Source: Siphonodentalium dalli (taxonomy: Eukaryota > Mollusca > Scaphopoda > Gadilida > Siphonodentaliidae). From it: a DNA stretch of 64,000 nt. Both the position numbers and the translations under genes were made by a program. The stretch is from positions 13,779,287 through 13,843,286 of the forward strand of contig CP136061.1 in the NCBI GenBank assembly GCA_032622095.1, read 5' to 3'. Below the pieces are notes generated by a model, which was not told the DNA's origin, searched no databases, and worked only from the letters and a program-made list of their open reading frames with translations. Shown one piece after another: positions 11,629-24,408 of the stretch (the stretch's first letter is position 1; each line of letters begins with the position of its first letter).

Positions 11629-13241
11629 GGCCCGTTCCAAACGACGGATTTTTGTCGACTCGAATCTAATTGTATTAAATCCGTCGGTGATGCGTCTGCG
11701 GCCAATTTTGTTTCAGACGGACGCATCTTTGTCGTGTCGAATCTAATACATCGGTCGATTTATTTAAAGGTGTACTCCATGTTACCTTCACAAAATGGTC
11801 ACGCGTAGATATAGAGGCCTATATATACCGGTATGTTATACATATATATACTAAAATACAGTATATAAATTATGTATAAATATATGCGTGCTTGCAGCGC
11901 GAATATATGTGCATATGTATATGAGGATGTTTATAGTACATATAGTTATATAATATAATATAATAAAAATATAAAAGGCGCTACAAATAAATGTTAGATC
12001 GTGCATCCAATTGCCATATATGTGTATACCATGCATGTAAATACAGGTATACAAGAATTATTATAAATCAGAGACTACCACCCCTACCCTTATAATAAGG
12101 AATACCGGAATATATGAATTATTATAAATAAGAAGTTACCACCCCTATACCCCTCATAATAGGTAATACCGGTATATATGAATTATTATAAATAAGATCA
12201 GTGGTACCACCCCTACCCCTTATAATGAGGAATACCGGAATATATTAATTATAAATTATAAATCATAGGCTACCACCTATATATCCTTTATAATAAGGAA
12301 TACCGGTATCTATAAATTATTATAAATCATAGGCTACCATCCCTACCCCTCATACTAAGTAATACCGGTTTTTATGAATTATTATTAATCTGAGGCTACC
12401 ACCCCTACCCCTTATAATAAGGAATACCGGTATATATAAATTATTATAAATCATAGGCTACCACTCTGCCCCTTATAACAAGTAATACCTGAATATATGA
12501 ATTATTATAAATAAGAGGTTACCACCCCTTTACCCCTCATAATAAGTAATATCGATATATATGAATTATTATAAATCAGAAGTACCACCTCTGCCCCTTA
12601 TAATAAGTAATACCGGTAAATATATTAATTATTATACATCAGAGACTACCACCCCTATTCCTTACAATAAGGAATATCGGTTTATATGAATTATTATAAA
12701 TCAGTTGCTACAACCCCTACCCCTTATACCGCTATATATGGATTATTCTAAAACATTGATACTATATCCATTATAAGATGTGAGTCAGTGACATGCCATG
12801 TTCGTTGAGGAATCAAACTACCAATATAATTACAATTTGCACAATGTTACCTAAGCTATGCTTATAGATATATCTTTCTTTATGACAAAGAGAGCGTGCG
12901 ACAAATGACGTCATGTGGGTATTTCCTCAGATAAGGGGAGCCCCCTCATTATTATACCATTATCATATCATTATCATATCATTTGCATTCGTTCTTCGGC
13001 AACTTTCGGCTCTTCTCGTCACATGTATTAGATTCGAGTCGTCAAAAATCCGTCGTTTGAAACCAAGACGGATTTCAGACGCATCACCGACGAAGATTCG
13101 TCTGAATTGGACGGAGATTCGTCTGTGATGCGTCTGACACGGATCTAATTGTTTCAAACGTCGCATTTTTGACGCATTTAATACAATTGTGGGTCTGGTA
13201 TTAGATTCGAGTCGACAAAAATCCGTCGTTTGGAACGGGCC
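11629..13241. mobile_element. PIF/Harbinger-like non-autonomous element
   Basis: The 42-bp ends are perfect inverted repeats, starting GGCCCGTTCCAAACGACGG on each side. TAA flanks both sides (11,626-11,628 and 13,242-13,244). A 3-bp TWA duplication is typical of PIF/Harbinger elements. No DDE transposase frame is visible in the 1,613 bp. The middle is filled by a 62-bp tandem repeat, and subterminal GATTCGTCTG / GATGCGTCTG motifs are repeated near the right end. Confidence 0.8.
12060..12745. repeat. ~62-bp tandem repeat inside the Harbinger-like element
   Basis: About eleven units built from GGCTACCACCCCTACCCC, TTATAATAAGGAATACCGG and ATATATGAATTATTATAAAT. It looks like internal expansion of a non-autonomous element. 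Unit number should vary between individuals. Confidence 0.85.
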
Positions 13242-13690
13242 TAACCGTCCAATGTGTGCTCCAAATCATACAACGAGTGGGTCAATCCATCCTATGATTG
13301 CCACAAATCACACAATGAGTGTCCCAAAACCACACAGTGAGTGCTCGAAAGGAAAAAGGTGTCTAGTATGCACCCAATACCCCACAGCTCACCAATCATG
13401 CGAGGAGAGTCCTATGTCGTATAACAGATTCATAAGCCACCAAAAGCCGACTCAATCCATTAATTGGCCCAATCAATGAGCAAATCGACAAATTAGTGTC
13501 TCATTCACCACACGTCTGTCCCATATCCACAGCGAGTGTCCAAAACCACACAAGTGGTGTCTCAAACCATCCAATGGGTGTCACAAAGCACACAGCGAGT
13601 GGCCCAAACCATAAAACTAGTAATACAAACCATATACTAACTGGTACCTCAATACATCCAAAATAGTGTACAAAACCCTGCATCGAGTAA
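13242..13690 (+). repeat. 21-bp-period minisatellite, block 2
   Basis: Continuation of block 1 on the other side of the Harbinger-like insertion, with the same GTGTCCCAAACCA-type units. It ends close to TTAACCCTTTGTGAC, whose reverse complement occurs at about 15,992-16,006. Confidence 0.7.
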
Positions 13691-13834
13691 TTAACCCTTT
13701 GTGACAGGTGGTGTACTGATGCAGCATTAATGACCCTGTGCCATGCATTTTATCATGTATGCGAGTCTCTCATAGATAGTCTCGAGTATATAAGATAATG
13801 CACTGGTCTACATGGCCAAGGTATATATTGTTAG

Positions 13835-15902
13835 TAGGGCCCTGCGAACCTTATAATTTAGGTCGAACCGAACCTTGAAACCGAATCATCGTCTTGGTTT
13901 CGAATCGAACCGAATCTCGAACCTCGAACCCAATTACCGACCGTGTCATTGAAGAGAGTCCAAGCGACGTACTCATAATACTAGTAGCCAGTTAGAACGT
14001 ATGTGGATCATTATAATAGTACAATCAACGTGTTATATACAAATTTATCGTATACGATATAAGATAATTACATGTTGAAGAATTATTTTATATTGGAGAT
14101 GAATGACAATCCGATAAAACGTTGATTTTATGTTCCGTTTATGTCCATACATTATATTACATAACCCCGATTAAAACAAATATCCGATTATCATTCTCCG
14201 TATATACCCGCGTCCGCTCACTGAGCTTCACTCATGAAAAATCATAACTTATGACTTATTCTAACAGTAAGTGAGACAGATGTCTGATTGAATCATCGGT
14301 CAAGCTTCCAGTAGTACATATGTACAATGTAAACAACGCGACAATCAACGCATTTAACTCCTAACACACTGACAGCATGAACGCGCCACGTGGCATAGGA
14401 GCGATAACTCTATTTTAATTGATCGATTATTCCATTCAAGTTGACAAATACATTTAACTAACAAAATTGCAGACAAATATATCGCCAATGATTCGCCCAT
14501 CAGTTGGGACGCATCTACGTTCACCAGTCTAGAGGGGACATAGGATAAGCACATGTTATGGGCGTGGCGGACACTCATTGTACACACAGTTTCACAACGC
14601 AAGTATTAAATTGACTGGGTTGACTTGTTTTCAAATCTGCGCATTTTGCTTCTGTTTTTACAAGTGACTTACAATTGTTTTTATCGGAGAGTAATATCAC
14701 ACTTGTCAAGTAGTCATGCTAAGGTTCTATGATGCGGTTGGTTCCAGTGTTCGTAACCACAAATAGCTAAATTGTAGCAAGACATCAAAGCATTCGACCG
14801 ACATTCTAACTCGGCGACAACACGCGATAAAGATCAAAGCGTGCTGACGTCTTTCTCAATCACTGTAGCAATTTAAGTGTCACGCAGTCTCGTGACAAAG
14901 TGCATTGAGTAACATCATGCCAATCGTTTATGCCAAAGAGCAAAGACCACACCCTCTCTTTGGCCGTCCTGACTCCTGACCAATGTGATTGGTTGAATCC
15001 AATCGTCAATGATGAAGCTCTGCCCAAAAATACTTGTCTAATTGTAATCCTGATTCAGCCTATTTACCGAACTCAAAAAATCTACTTCGTTCTGTATTTC
15101 GACTTCATCGGAAGTTTGTCCGTGTTTATAACATGCTGTCGTCGTATTAAGTTATTAAGTACCGGTATATAATGATTTTATAATCACATGTCTATTAGTA
15201 ATTTATACATGAAATAAAACATAGTTTGGTGACAGATTGAGGTAGAAATTACTAGAAAACCAGAAAGCTTGCGTCACCACTTTCCCATTTAGCGGGAACA
15301 GAATAAATTGAATATCAAAAGATCTCTTGAAAATTCAACGTAATATAACCCAGTGACCCACCGCATAATGATCAAATTAATTATGTTCAATGTCAAGTTG
15401 TAAACATAAAATCATTGTATCATAAGCATACACGTAGATTTAGCAGAATTTTGGGTAAACAATTAACTGATAGTCATTGATAGACTAGTGATAGTATAAC
15501 CAAGAAGCAATTCAAAGTACTTTTCTGACACATGATTCAGATGAATGTTATCTGCGCGATATCACTAAATTATTTAATAAATCATTCTCACACGGTCTCG
15601 TTACACTCGTAATGCGATGGCAATAAAATGCTGTGACAAAAAGTGATTAACCCAACAATACCATGGGCCTAATTTCGAGGTATTGTGTATATGCCGACAT
15701 ATTATATATGACGTGTGTGCATCGAGGATTGAGCGTTTGCATTCAGTGATTCTCGATCGCCCAGAACTGTTTGAATTAATCATTCTGCCGGAAAAATGAA
15801 AAGGTTCGATAAAAATCGAATCCCGTCAAAGGTTTCGAACCGGACCGAATCATCACGGCGGTTTCGAACCGAACCGAACCTCGAACGGTTCGCAGGGCCC
15901 TA
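13835..15902. mobile_element. hAT-like DNA transposon, apparently non-autonomous
   Basis: Perfect 16-bp terminal inverted repeats TAGGGCCCTGCGAACC are flanked by an exact 8-bp direct repeat ATTGTTAG (13,827-13,834 and 15,903-15,910). Eight-bp duplications and ends of this kind are typical of hAT elements. Subterminal CGAACCGAACC motifs are repeated in inverted orientation at both ends. No transposase longer than about 80 residues is open in the 2,068 bp, so this is a deletion derivative or MITE. Confidence 0.85.
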
Positions 15903-16009
15903 ATTGTTAGGCCAATGCATTATAGTATTGACGACTCACATATATTCGAGAATGCATAGACACATCGCAACATTTTAAGAAGTTACAGTCATTAAAGGGT
16001 TAATAACAT

Positions 16010-16364
16010 CAAATGAGTGTTCCAAACTATCCAGTGGGTTAACCAAACCAAGAGACACTTTGAGGTAGTCGATGGATGATTTTGTACAATAGTTTTGTAC
16101 AATTTTGTACAACCAGTCGATGATGGGGGAAATTCTGCATGGTTTGGTATTAGGCACTAGTTTTGATGTTTTTAGACGCTCCTGGTCCTGGTGGTTTGAG
16201 GCAATCGTCATGTTACATGGGACGGCCCTTGTATGGTTATGAACACTTATTGATTAGTTTGGGACACACACGGGGTGGTTTGGGGTTCTCAATTAATGGT
16301 TTGAGACGCTCGTTTTGAAGTTTGGGACACCACGTGTATGATTTGGAACATTCTCTGGATGATA
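16010..16364 (-). repeat. 21-bp-period minisatellite, block 3
   Basis: The same units as block 1 but on the opposite strand (GGTTTGGGACAC-type). It abuts the long-arm element at 16,365 and continues beyond that element at 21,267-21,600. Confidence 0.7.
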
Positions 16365-17249
16365 TAGTCCGTGGGCCAAGCAAGATATTTCTCAAATTGG
16401 CTGCACCCCACATCCAACAAAGGTTTCTATATATCAAATTAAAGGTAATCATATGGCGCATCAGATGTTGCTTGTTGTCCGTTTCAGAAAGTGTCCCAAA
16501 ATAGTTGTTTCAGGGAATACAACTCTTACCCCTAAAATAAAATTAAAATTTTCTCGAGTACAAGTGTCAGAGCATAAACAAATTATTGCAGTTATAAACT
16601 GCACATGATATCGTTTATATTAATAAGAAATGATTATAAAATGACATGAGATACACAACTAGACCAATTTATGAGCTAGTTAGAAAAACATGCGATAAAT
16701 ATTTTGAAATCGCGAAAAATTACTTTGATTTTGAAACACATTGTCACTTATAAATGGCTATAACGTGTGAACAGCATGGGCTATTGATCCGCAACATGGC
16801 TAAAACAGTTGCCCCAATGACATACCAAAACGAGTTTAATTATGGAATGCCAAGAGTATTGCTGTGAAAATCTGATATCAGTGTAAACCCCACCCCCTAA
16901 AATATAAATTTTGCAGAAAAACGAATTATGTAGTTTACACTTAGAATGCTGGATGTCAAGTTGGGTTTAGAAGGATAAACTGAAACAGTATAGAGAGTGA
17001 TGAAGGGAGTTATAAATAACGGTGTCTGAACGTGATCTAAGATTAAAATTTGAAAACTAATTGTGAAAAATGAGAAAATTTACTAATTTATGTAAAACTT
17101 ACAACATTGTGATGAAATTTTGACAGGCTATTGTATAACCTCGCGATAACACTGGTCTAGAATAAGTAAGTTCGTAAAACCTCATACGATCACCTTTCTG
17201 GCAACTATTTCGTATATTTTTCAGTTTTTACTTGAATTTTTATGGAAAG

Positions 17250-17292
<43 letters not shown>

Positions 17293-17590
17293 CAACTGAA
17301 CACATATGGCTACAAAGGCTTGTGAGTAAGACTTACGTTAAACAGAATGTTATTTTCTTATTTGTGCCACGCATGTCGTGAGAGTGATCACAACTGACAA
17401 TATATATGGCATTACATACACTCCATATTTGACAATAAGTTTAGGATGGCATCCAAAACGGCCAACAAAATCGAAGTTTCTCACACTTTCCGTAACCGAC
17501 ATGACTGAGTTCGTTATATGGGGACAAGGGAATTGTTAATCACGAGTTCACTGGTAACCATAAACAAACCGAAGAGCCCTACTATTGCTT
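16365..17590 (+). repeat. Left inverted arm of the 4.9-kb element
   Basis: Pairs with 20,265-21,266 on the other strand. It includes the segment (16,882-17,253) also found inside the Helitron-like array, followed by a TA tract at 17,253-17,291. Confidence 0.65.
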
Positions 17591-18659
17591 CATTTAATTT
17601 AACCTAATGAGTAATTGATTGTCTGGGGAATACTTGATAGAAGTCAATGTGAAAAATATTAATACAATCATCACTAACATGTGTCTTTTGCGTCAGTTTT
17701 GATAAGTCAGATAGGGATAGTTTAGATATAATTTTTTGTGAAATTGAAATTGAAATTGTGTGCCCAAATTTTCGGCCTCCAATCTCAAGTTGCCTATCTC
17801 TGATGTAAACATCTATTCAGGTGAAATATTTTATGTTAACGAAGATGTTTGCCAATAAAGAAATGACTTTTGCAGTATATAATATTGTGTTGTCAAACAG
17901 TTTTCAAGGCATGCAACTACTTCCTATTCTATAAGTTGAGTTATCACTCTGCTATTCATATGAGTCGTCAAAATTTACACTATTTCGGTTATTGTAGACA
18001 TTCTGACATACATCGTTACATGGTTAGTCTGTGATGAAACAAGATCATTTGTTAGATTCATATGAATCTTTACAGCCAAGGCTCAGTAGGCACAGTATAT
18101 CGGCAGGAAGTATAATCCGACCTTGTTTGTAGGACTCAATCAAAGAGCGACCATGTCAGGACATCGCACACCAGGCTGGGGAGTTAGTATGATGTGCCAA
18201 TAACTGGTATAGTTCACATGAATATGTGTTAATGTGATTTCTTAAGGAGTCAGTGGCTGCTGGCGGTAGAAGACGTGTTCCAGTTTTCGGTTATACAACA
18301 TAAGAACGTGTGTGTCGAATTGACGACGGTATGGCTCACTATAATATAGCCACCATGCAAACTTGGTAGGATATATAGTGTCATCGTCAACATTAATAGA
18401 TTGCACAAATTGGTACAAAATTCGCATAAAATTTTACTGCTTTTGACTATTAAGTTAAACGGCTTCATTTTATAAAATTTTGTGAATGTCGTAGCCCGTC
18501 AACGCGTGAATTGGAAGCAATGTTTCACACACATCTTGACAACACTGTCCGATATGTCGTTCACGGAAATGACACATGACCTATTTGTTTTCAGTATGAA
18601 GAATTATCCCAGCTCCTATTCAACGAGAACCATAACATTCTAGTATTTCGACATGTACG

Positions 18660-18911
18660 TCATGGGAATAAAAAAACAATAACTTGCTTCCGCACGAAGC
18701 ATGCTGCATTGGTTGCATGTAACAGCATACCTGTATCCGCTTCCTCGTGGTAACATACTAGCAAGATATCAGGAACTAACTCTAAGCGAACGTCGACATT
18801 CACGGACCGCATCACGTGACATTCGACCCAATGGCAAACATAATTCAGTGTTTTTGAAACAGCATGTAGATTATGCACTCGACCATTCACGAAACAATAG
18901 AAGCATGTCAA
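18660..18911 (-). pseudogene. Possible relic of an element-borne protein (HEEADTG motif)
   Basis: An 83-residue minus-strand frame contains HEEADTGMLLHATNAA. From memory, a motif of the form H/NEEADTRxxLHA occurs in multicopy, repeat-associated proteins of invertebrates. I cannot verify this and do not assign a function. No conserved sequence continues on either side in frame, so at best this is a fragment. It lies in the interior of the 4.9-kb long-arm element, which makes an element-borne origin plausible. Confidence 0.25.
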
Positions 18912-20264
18912 GGAGTCTTTGTTATCACCACCTGATAAATATTGGCGTTGTCTGGAACTGTGTCATGGACACAGAATATGTGAAGCCTTGCCTGAATACC
19001 AGGAATGTATTCTCGGGTTGCAAGAAAAGGGTAGCATAATAACTTATTCTGAAAAAGAAGTGCAATGTATCATACTATGCAACAACTTCAACAATCTACT
19101 AATATCAATGATGACCCATTTACATCCTTCCAATAATTTGTATGTGCTTTATGCGACAAGCCGACATGTATTCAAGTCGATGAATTACGAAAAAAGAGAA
19201 CAATAACACCAAATAAAGACTTCTGAAGCAACAATTATTTCGTGCAAACTATCAGGCAACTACTTGGCACAATAACTCGCCCATTCTGGAATGCCATGTC
19301 CTTACTACCCTATGCAACTTGGGCTCCATATATAGCCCTACGTTGTGTGGCATATATAACCATAGCCCGTCTATAATGCACGAGATACATGTTTATGGCT
19401 ATATGATAACAACACTAGGCGTAGCGATATGAGTTGTCCTTAAAGTATGTCCCTTTACCCATTGCCCGTTTGAGTGTCATGTAAATAATATTATCCCCTG
19501 GACACAGAGCGGGAATTGTCTGCACCAAGATGCACATGCATAAGAACGAATCTATAACCAACGATGAAGCAAGATTCAGGCGTAATCATGATCGGCCAGT
19601 TCACTCTCATTGTCGCTTTCATGTCTGTCGGGTTCGTAGCATAGATCAACGCCATGCTACTATTATAATCTTCGGATTGTTAACTAATCCAAATGATTTC
19701 AGATGACCCAGAATATATACCCACAAGCTAGGCAGAACCATAACAGCTAAATAGAGCCAAATTTTTTCCTAAATTTTTTACTGAACCTTTTGACATGCAG
19801 TGTATCGGATGTATCGGGAGTTCTGGTTGTCTCCCTCAATGTCTGGCTAAAATGACCCCACAACAGAAATACCGATAAAGAAAGCATAGTTACCGTGCAT
19901 GAGATATATGGGTGTATGGGATTATATGGGATTGGTTTTCCATGACGGCCATCGGTGGTCGCTATGTGAGGGGCCCGAAAGCCTACACATCAACAAAGCA
20001 TCGATGTCACTTCATCCCTATCCAAATGCAGTTATGGATCTACTGCGATGTGCAATCGGCTACAATGATTCATGCGAATTGTTGTTATTTGGCCGCCGAC
20101 ATGTCAGGATGTACTGGTGTATGAAATGTGGGGGCATCTGCATGGAATAACCGAAGTAGTACCAATTTTGACTTAAATGGCTACCCTGAGGACGAGCACA
20201 GGTTTTGGGCATTTTCGTCAATGAATTACTCATCCCAATAAATGAGTTGAGACAAGATATTAGT

Positions 20265-21266
20265 GTTCTTTAGTTTGTTGAGGAGCACCAGTGCATGCAT
20301 TTCTTAATGAACAATTCATTATACCCATACGACGAACCCAGTTCAATTTGTGTCGGTAAGTTTGAAAATCTTCGATGTTGGTGGCCGTTTTGGACGCCAT
20401 CTTAAAACAATTATCAAATATGAAGTGTCCGAAGCTGTTTATATCGTCAATTGTGTCTATTGTCACAAAATAAGAAAATAACTCCCGGTAAACGTGAGTC
20501 TCACTCGTCAGCCTAGCCATATGTGACCAGTTGAAATATGTATATATATATATATGGCTTTGCACAAAATTTCATCTTAGAACACGTTCGGACAATAGTG
20601 TTTATAATTCCCCTTCATCAGTCTCTACGTTGTTTCATTGTATGCCCCTAAAGCCTTCTTTACATGCGGCATTCTAAGTGTAAACTATACAAAGCATTTT
20701 TCTAAGAAAATTCTATTTTAGGGGGTGGGGTTAAGTTTATGCCCACAGCGCATATTTACAGAAATATAATTGATATTTCCATCATCCAAATTGTTTTGCT
20801 AGATCCTTGGTGAAATTTGTTAGATATGTTGCCCGTCAATAGAGCATGTGTGTCAGATGTTATAGCCAATTATATGCGACACTATTTTTCAAAATCCAAG
20901 CAATTTTCGCAATTTCAAAATATTTATCGCATTTTTTTCGAACTGCCTTATACAATGGTCCAGCGTTGTGTCACATGTTGTTTTATGGTGATCTATAATT
21001 AATATAAACGATGTCTTGTTCACTTTATATCCGCAGTCATTTTTCTATACGCTGACACTTGTACTCGAAGAAATTTTTATTTTATTTTAGCGATAGGAGT
21101 TGTCTTCCCTGAAAAAAATATACTTTGGGACACATTCTGAAGCGGGCAACAGCACAGTCGGATGCGACATATAATGAACTTTAATTTGATATATAAAAAC
21201 CTTTGTTGGAGGGGGGTGCAGCCATCTTCTAAACAAGAGGCTTTATGAGAATTGGCCCACGGACTA
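20265..21266 (-). repeat. Right inverted arm of the 4.9-kb element
   Basis: Reverse-complement counterpart of 16,365-17,590, diverged and shortened. The segment at 20,560-20,735 corresponds to part of 2,411-2,795. Confidence 0.65.
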
Positions 21267-21440
21267 ATATATGTCAATCGTGGGATGGTTTGGATTACTC
21301 ATTAGGGCGTGTTTGGACACCATTTTGATGGTATGCGTTCGGGACAATGGTTAGCAAATTTGGGACGCCCGTACAATGAACTGGGTTGATTTGCTATACT
21401 ATATTAATTAGGATGGTGGTTTTAGACGTCCGTGTCGTGG
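21267..21440 (-). repeat. 21-bp-period minisatellite, block 4
   Basis: Units of the TTTGGACACC / TTTGGGACGCC kind resume after the long-arm element. They run into the segmental duplication, whose first bases also contain related units up to about 21,600. Confidence 0.6.
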
Positions 21441-23679
21441 ATTTAAGCTCCTTAGATGACGTGATGAAGTGGTTTTGGATACTCAGTGGTTATATTTGGA
21501 TACAAGTTTGGTTGCTTTTGACACTCGAAATTGTGTTCTAAATCTATTTTAATTTGATGGACACTGAATGCCCAAATCCTCGTGATATGGCGGCTCATTA
21601 TTATCAGATATCTATTTAACATGGTATATTTTTTTTCTTAAAGAATGGAAACTATCTGGTAAAATGTGGCGACATTTTCCCAATTTGACCACTTCGGGAC
21701 ATCCTTTTGTCCGCTATTTTGGATTTTGTAATGACAAAAATACTAATTTGTTTTTGTTGCATGTTTCTGCCATCTTTATAACATAAAATTAAATTCCATG
21801 CATTGTATTTAAGTTTATATTCCACAATGAACGAAATATCTGACAATAAAGCCATACATGTAAATGAACTATGAAATGTTACTACACTATTGATTCAGAC
21901 CAAGAATCATACAGAGCTAAGCTTCAGGACTTCTACAACGAAATTCAGATAAACTTGCCAGGTAAATTTGACAGCGTGTGAACGTGTGGGGTCCATAACA
22001 TTTTATTGTTTCATAAGTTTCGTTTCGCCGGGTGATTTCGTTTTGTTTACCATTCGGTCTGTGAACAATGGTGAGAGTGGAGTTAGTATTACATTTTAGA
22101 AGAGATACTCATCTGTGCGTTTGGCAGTGCAGATATAACTATTTTTCGGGTTTTGTTTGGGTACGTTAATTCAAACCAACCATCCCCTTCTTAACACACG
22201 TCCCCAGAACAAACATTTACCCTACCCCAATAATACGTTCTCCTACATAATTAACTATAATTAGGTATTTAGTTCTGGGGGAAATGTGTTTCTTAAATGA
22301 AAAAGTCACGGAATTTCGTTTCTTAAACGAGGTTTTTATGACCAGCGATAGCAGGATCAGTATTGAGGAAAAAATGAGCTTTGTCTTCGACACTATGTGC
22401 AAATAAAAGCAAATTTTCGGGGGCGGGGGTACTTTAAAGAACCCCATTCTGAAATGAAAACGCCATGGAATTTCGTTTCAGAAATTGTGTATTATTGATT
22501 AGTGATGACTAGAGCATTATTAATGAAAATCAGCGTTGTACTCGAAAGTGCAAATATAAGTCATTTTGGGGGTTTTGGGGGTAATTTAAAAAAAAACCCT
22601 CTGAAATGAAAACGCCATAAAATTTCGTTTCAGAAATTGTGTATTTTTGATCAGTGATTATTGAAGCACTAATAATATAAAAATAAGCTTTGTACTCAAA
22701 AGTGGAAATAGAAGACATTTTTTGTGAGTTTTGTCGGGTATCTGGCCCCTAAACGCCAGGAATGCGGAACTTAATAAATCGGATTCCTTTCAAACCTTTC
22801 GTACGCGATTGTGCAAATAGAACCAATCATTCTCCCTGATTATTAGATAATAAATTGACATTCATTATAATTTGTAAGGGTATCGCATATCACATTTTAG
22901 TTTTAGTAGTACCGTGGCGGAGAATCTCTCGTTACTTGCCAAATGTATCCATGATTGTTGAAATAAGTAACGAAAGACCATTTCACATACAAATATTGTT
23001 ACTTGTTACCCGGCCGATTTCATAGTAATATGACCCAATGAAGCGAGCAATACAAAACAAGTATACATCAGTTATATGACTATACGCTAGCGCAATAACG
23101 AACCAAAGCTAAACCACTCACACGAGGGTACATGTAGTTGCAGCTTTTAATATATTTTTTTTATCAAAATCAGTTTATGGATTCCCTGGTTTTCCCAACA
23201 AATAATATTCACATAAGTCTATGTTTCCTGTGTCGATTATCAGTATAATTACACTCCGTACACAACGGTTCGTCGAAAGAATGGACGCCAATCGAAATTT
23301 CGAGTGTAAATTAGGCCAATCGTACTTACGGGTAGTCTTGATTGACAGCTAGACTATATAGGGTATAAACTACTAACATCAAAGTGAAAAAGTTATACCT
23401 TGTCGAGAGGGGAATGTCAACCTTTTTACTGAATTTAAGCAATACATTTATTGACGTTGGGTGAGAGCTGCGACTGAGATACTCTATGGAGAAGAGTGTC
23501 CATTTCATAGCTGTTCATTTCATTCATAAAATGTCACCAAAATCGACGAACAACGTCATCGTGTAACTTTCCCCATTGATCGAGTTTGCCTGAACCTGCA
23601 TGAATGTAGCTTCTGCTTTGTTCATAATTATGTGTCTCCCTTCGATTCCAGAAATAGTATTTTATTTATGGATTATCAC
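21441..23679 (+). repeat. Segmental duplication, copy 1
   Basis: Matches 24,409-28,201 in the same orientation, from ATTTAAGCTCCTTAGATGAC to GGATTATCAC. It lacks the ~120-bp stretch present at about 24,841-24,985 and the 1.5-kb insertion at 25,881-27,390, so it serves as the empty site for the latter (CGCCAGGAATGCGG near 22,757). The short frame shared by both copies near 21,652-21,855 is not recognisable. Confidence 0.85.
22385..22830 (-). repeat. ~155-bp repeat units within copy 1
   Basis: Reverse-oriented members of the 9,721-10,275 family, with CTGAAATGAAAACGCC and GCAAATA phrases. The counterpart in copy 2 is 25,500-25,880. Confidence 0.7.
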
Positions 23680-24408
23680 ATGCATGTATGTACTATGTAG
23701 TCGCATGATAACAATCAATTCCATATTACGTATGTTATGTCGTTTCGCACAGTACCGTACAGTACCAAGTGCTGTACATTAAAAGCCGAACTTCACGCAG
23801 CAGATTGGTAAATTTGTGATGTCAATCTTATCATATTTCACAACACGAATTTCGATCACTTTTCACTCGTCCCGCATGGTGTAGACTGTCGTTACTATAG
23901 TGTCGTTATTTACTGTGTCTTATTTTCTCAATAAAAGGTACACTACAAGTCGCTACAGCTACATATGAACTTACATCGTAATTCAATATTCCTAATTCTC
24001 ATTTGCAATACCAGTAATCGAAAGACACAGCAACAAGATTTTCCGATTACGACATTAATGCTTTAAGCCCACAGATCTACTGTGCGACAAAAGTGGTCGC
24101 ACAAATTCGAAAAAGGAAGCGTCGTATTAGGTAATAGTTGGTGACGTCACAATATCAGATATAGTCTATATACGACCCAAGGGCGTCTGGCTTTGGTTCG
24201 TTATGAATGTCAATGCATTGTCAAAACGTGCTAGCAATAATGAACGATTTAGCGGTGGATATCAATGAGCTTGAGACTTTTAGTAGAAACACATATAGTC
24301 TTATCCACATAACACAGGACTTCAGCATGTAACAACTGATTTGCTTCGCAATATTATTCTAACTTCAATGTTGATCGTACGGCCATATTTTCATATTTTA
24401 GCACTGAA
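23680..24408. other. Unassigned spacer between duplicates
   Basis: AT-rich DNA of 729 bp with no recognisable gene or repeat. Confidence 0.6.

Larger units (their letters stand above)
16365..21266. mobile_element. 4.9-kb element with ~1-kb imperfect inverted arms
   Basis: The ends read TAGTCCGTGGGCCAA on the left and its reverse complement on the right. Similarity continues in inverted orientation through about 16,365-17,590 and 20,265-21,266, with indels and TA tracts. Matching landmarks are CCAAAACGGCC near 17,455 and the reverse complement near 20,390. ATA on both outer sides is only a weak target-duplication candidate. The interior, 17,591-20,264, has no intact gene and one possible relic at 18,660-18,911. 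Very long arms suggest a foldback-type element. No superfamily is assigned. Confidence 0.65.
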
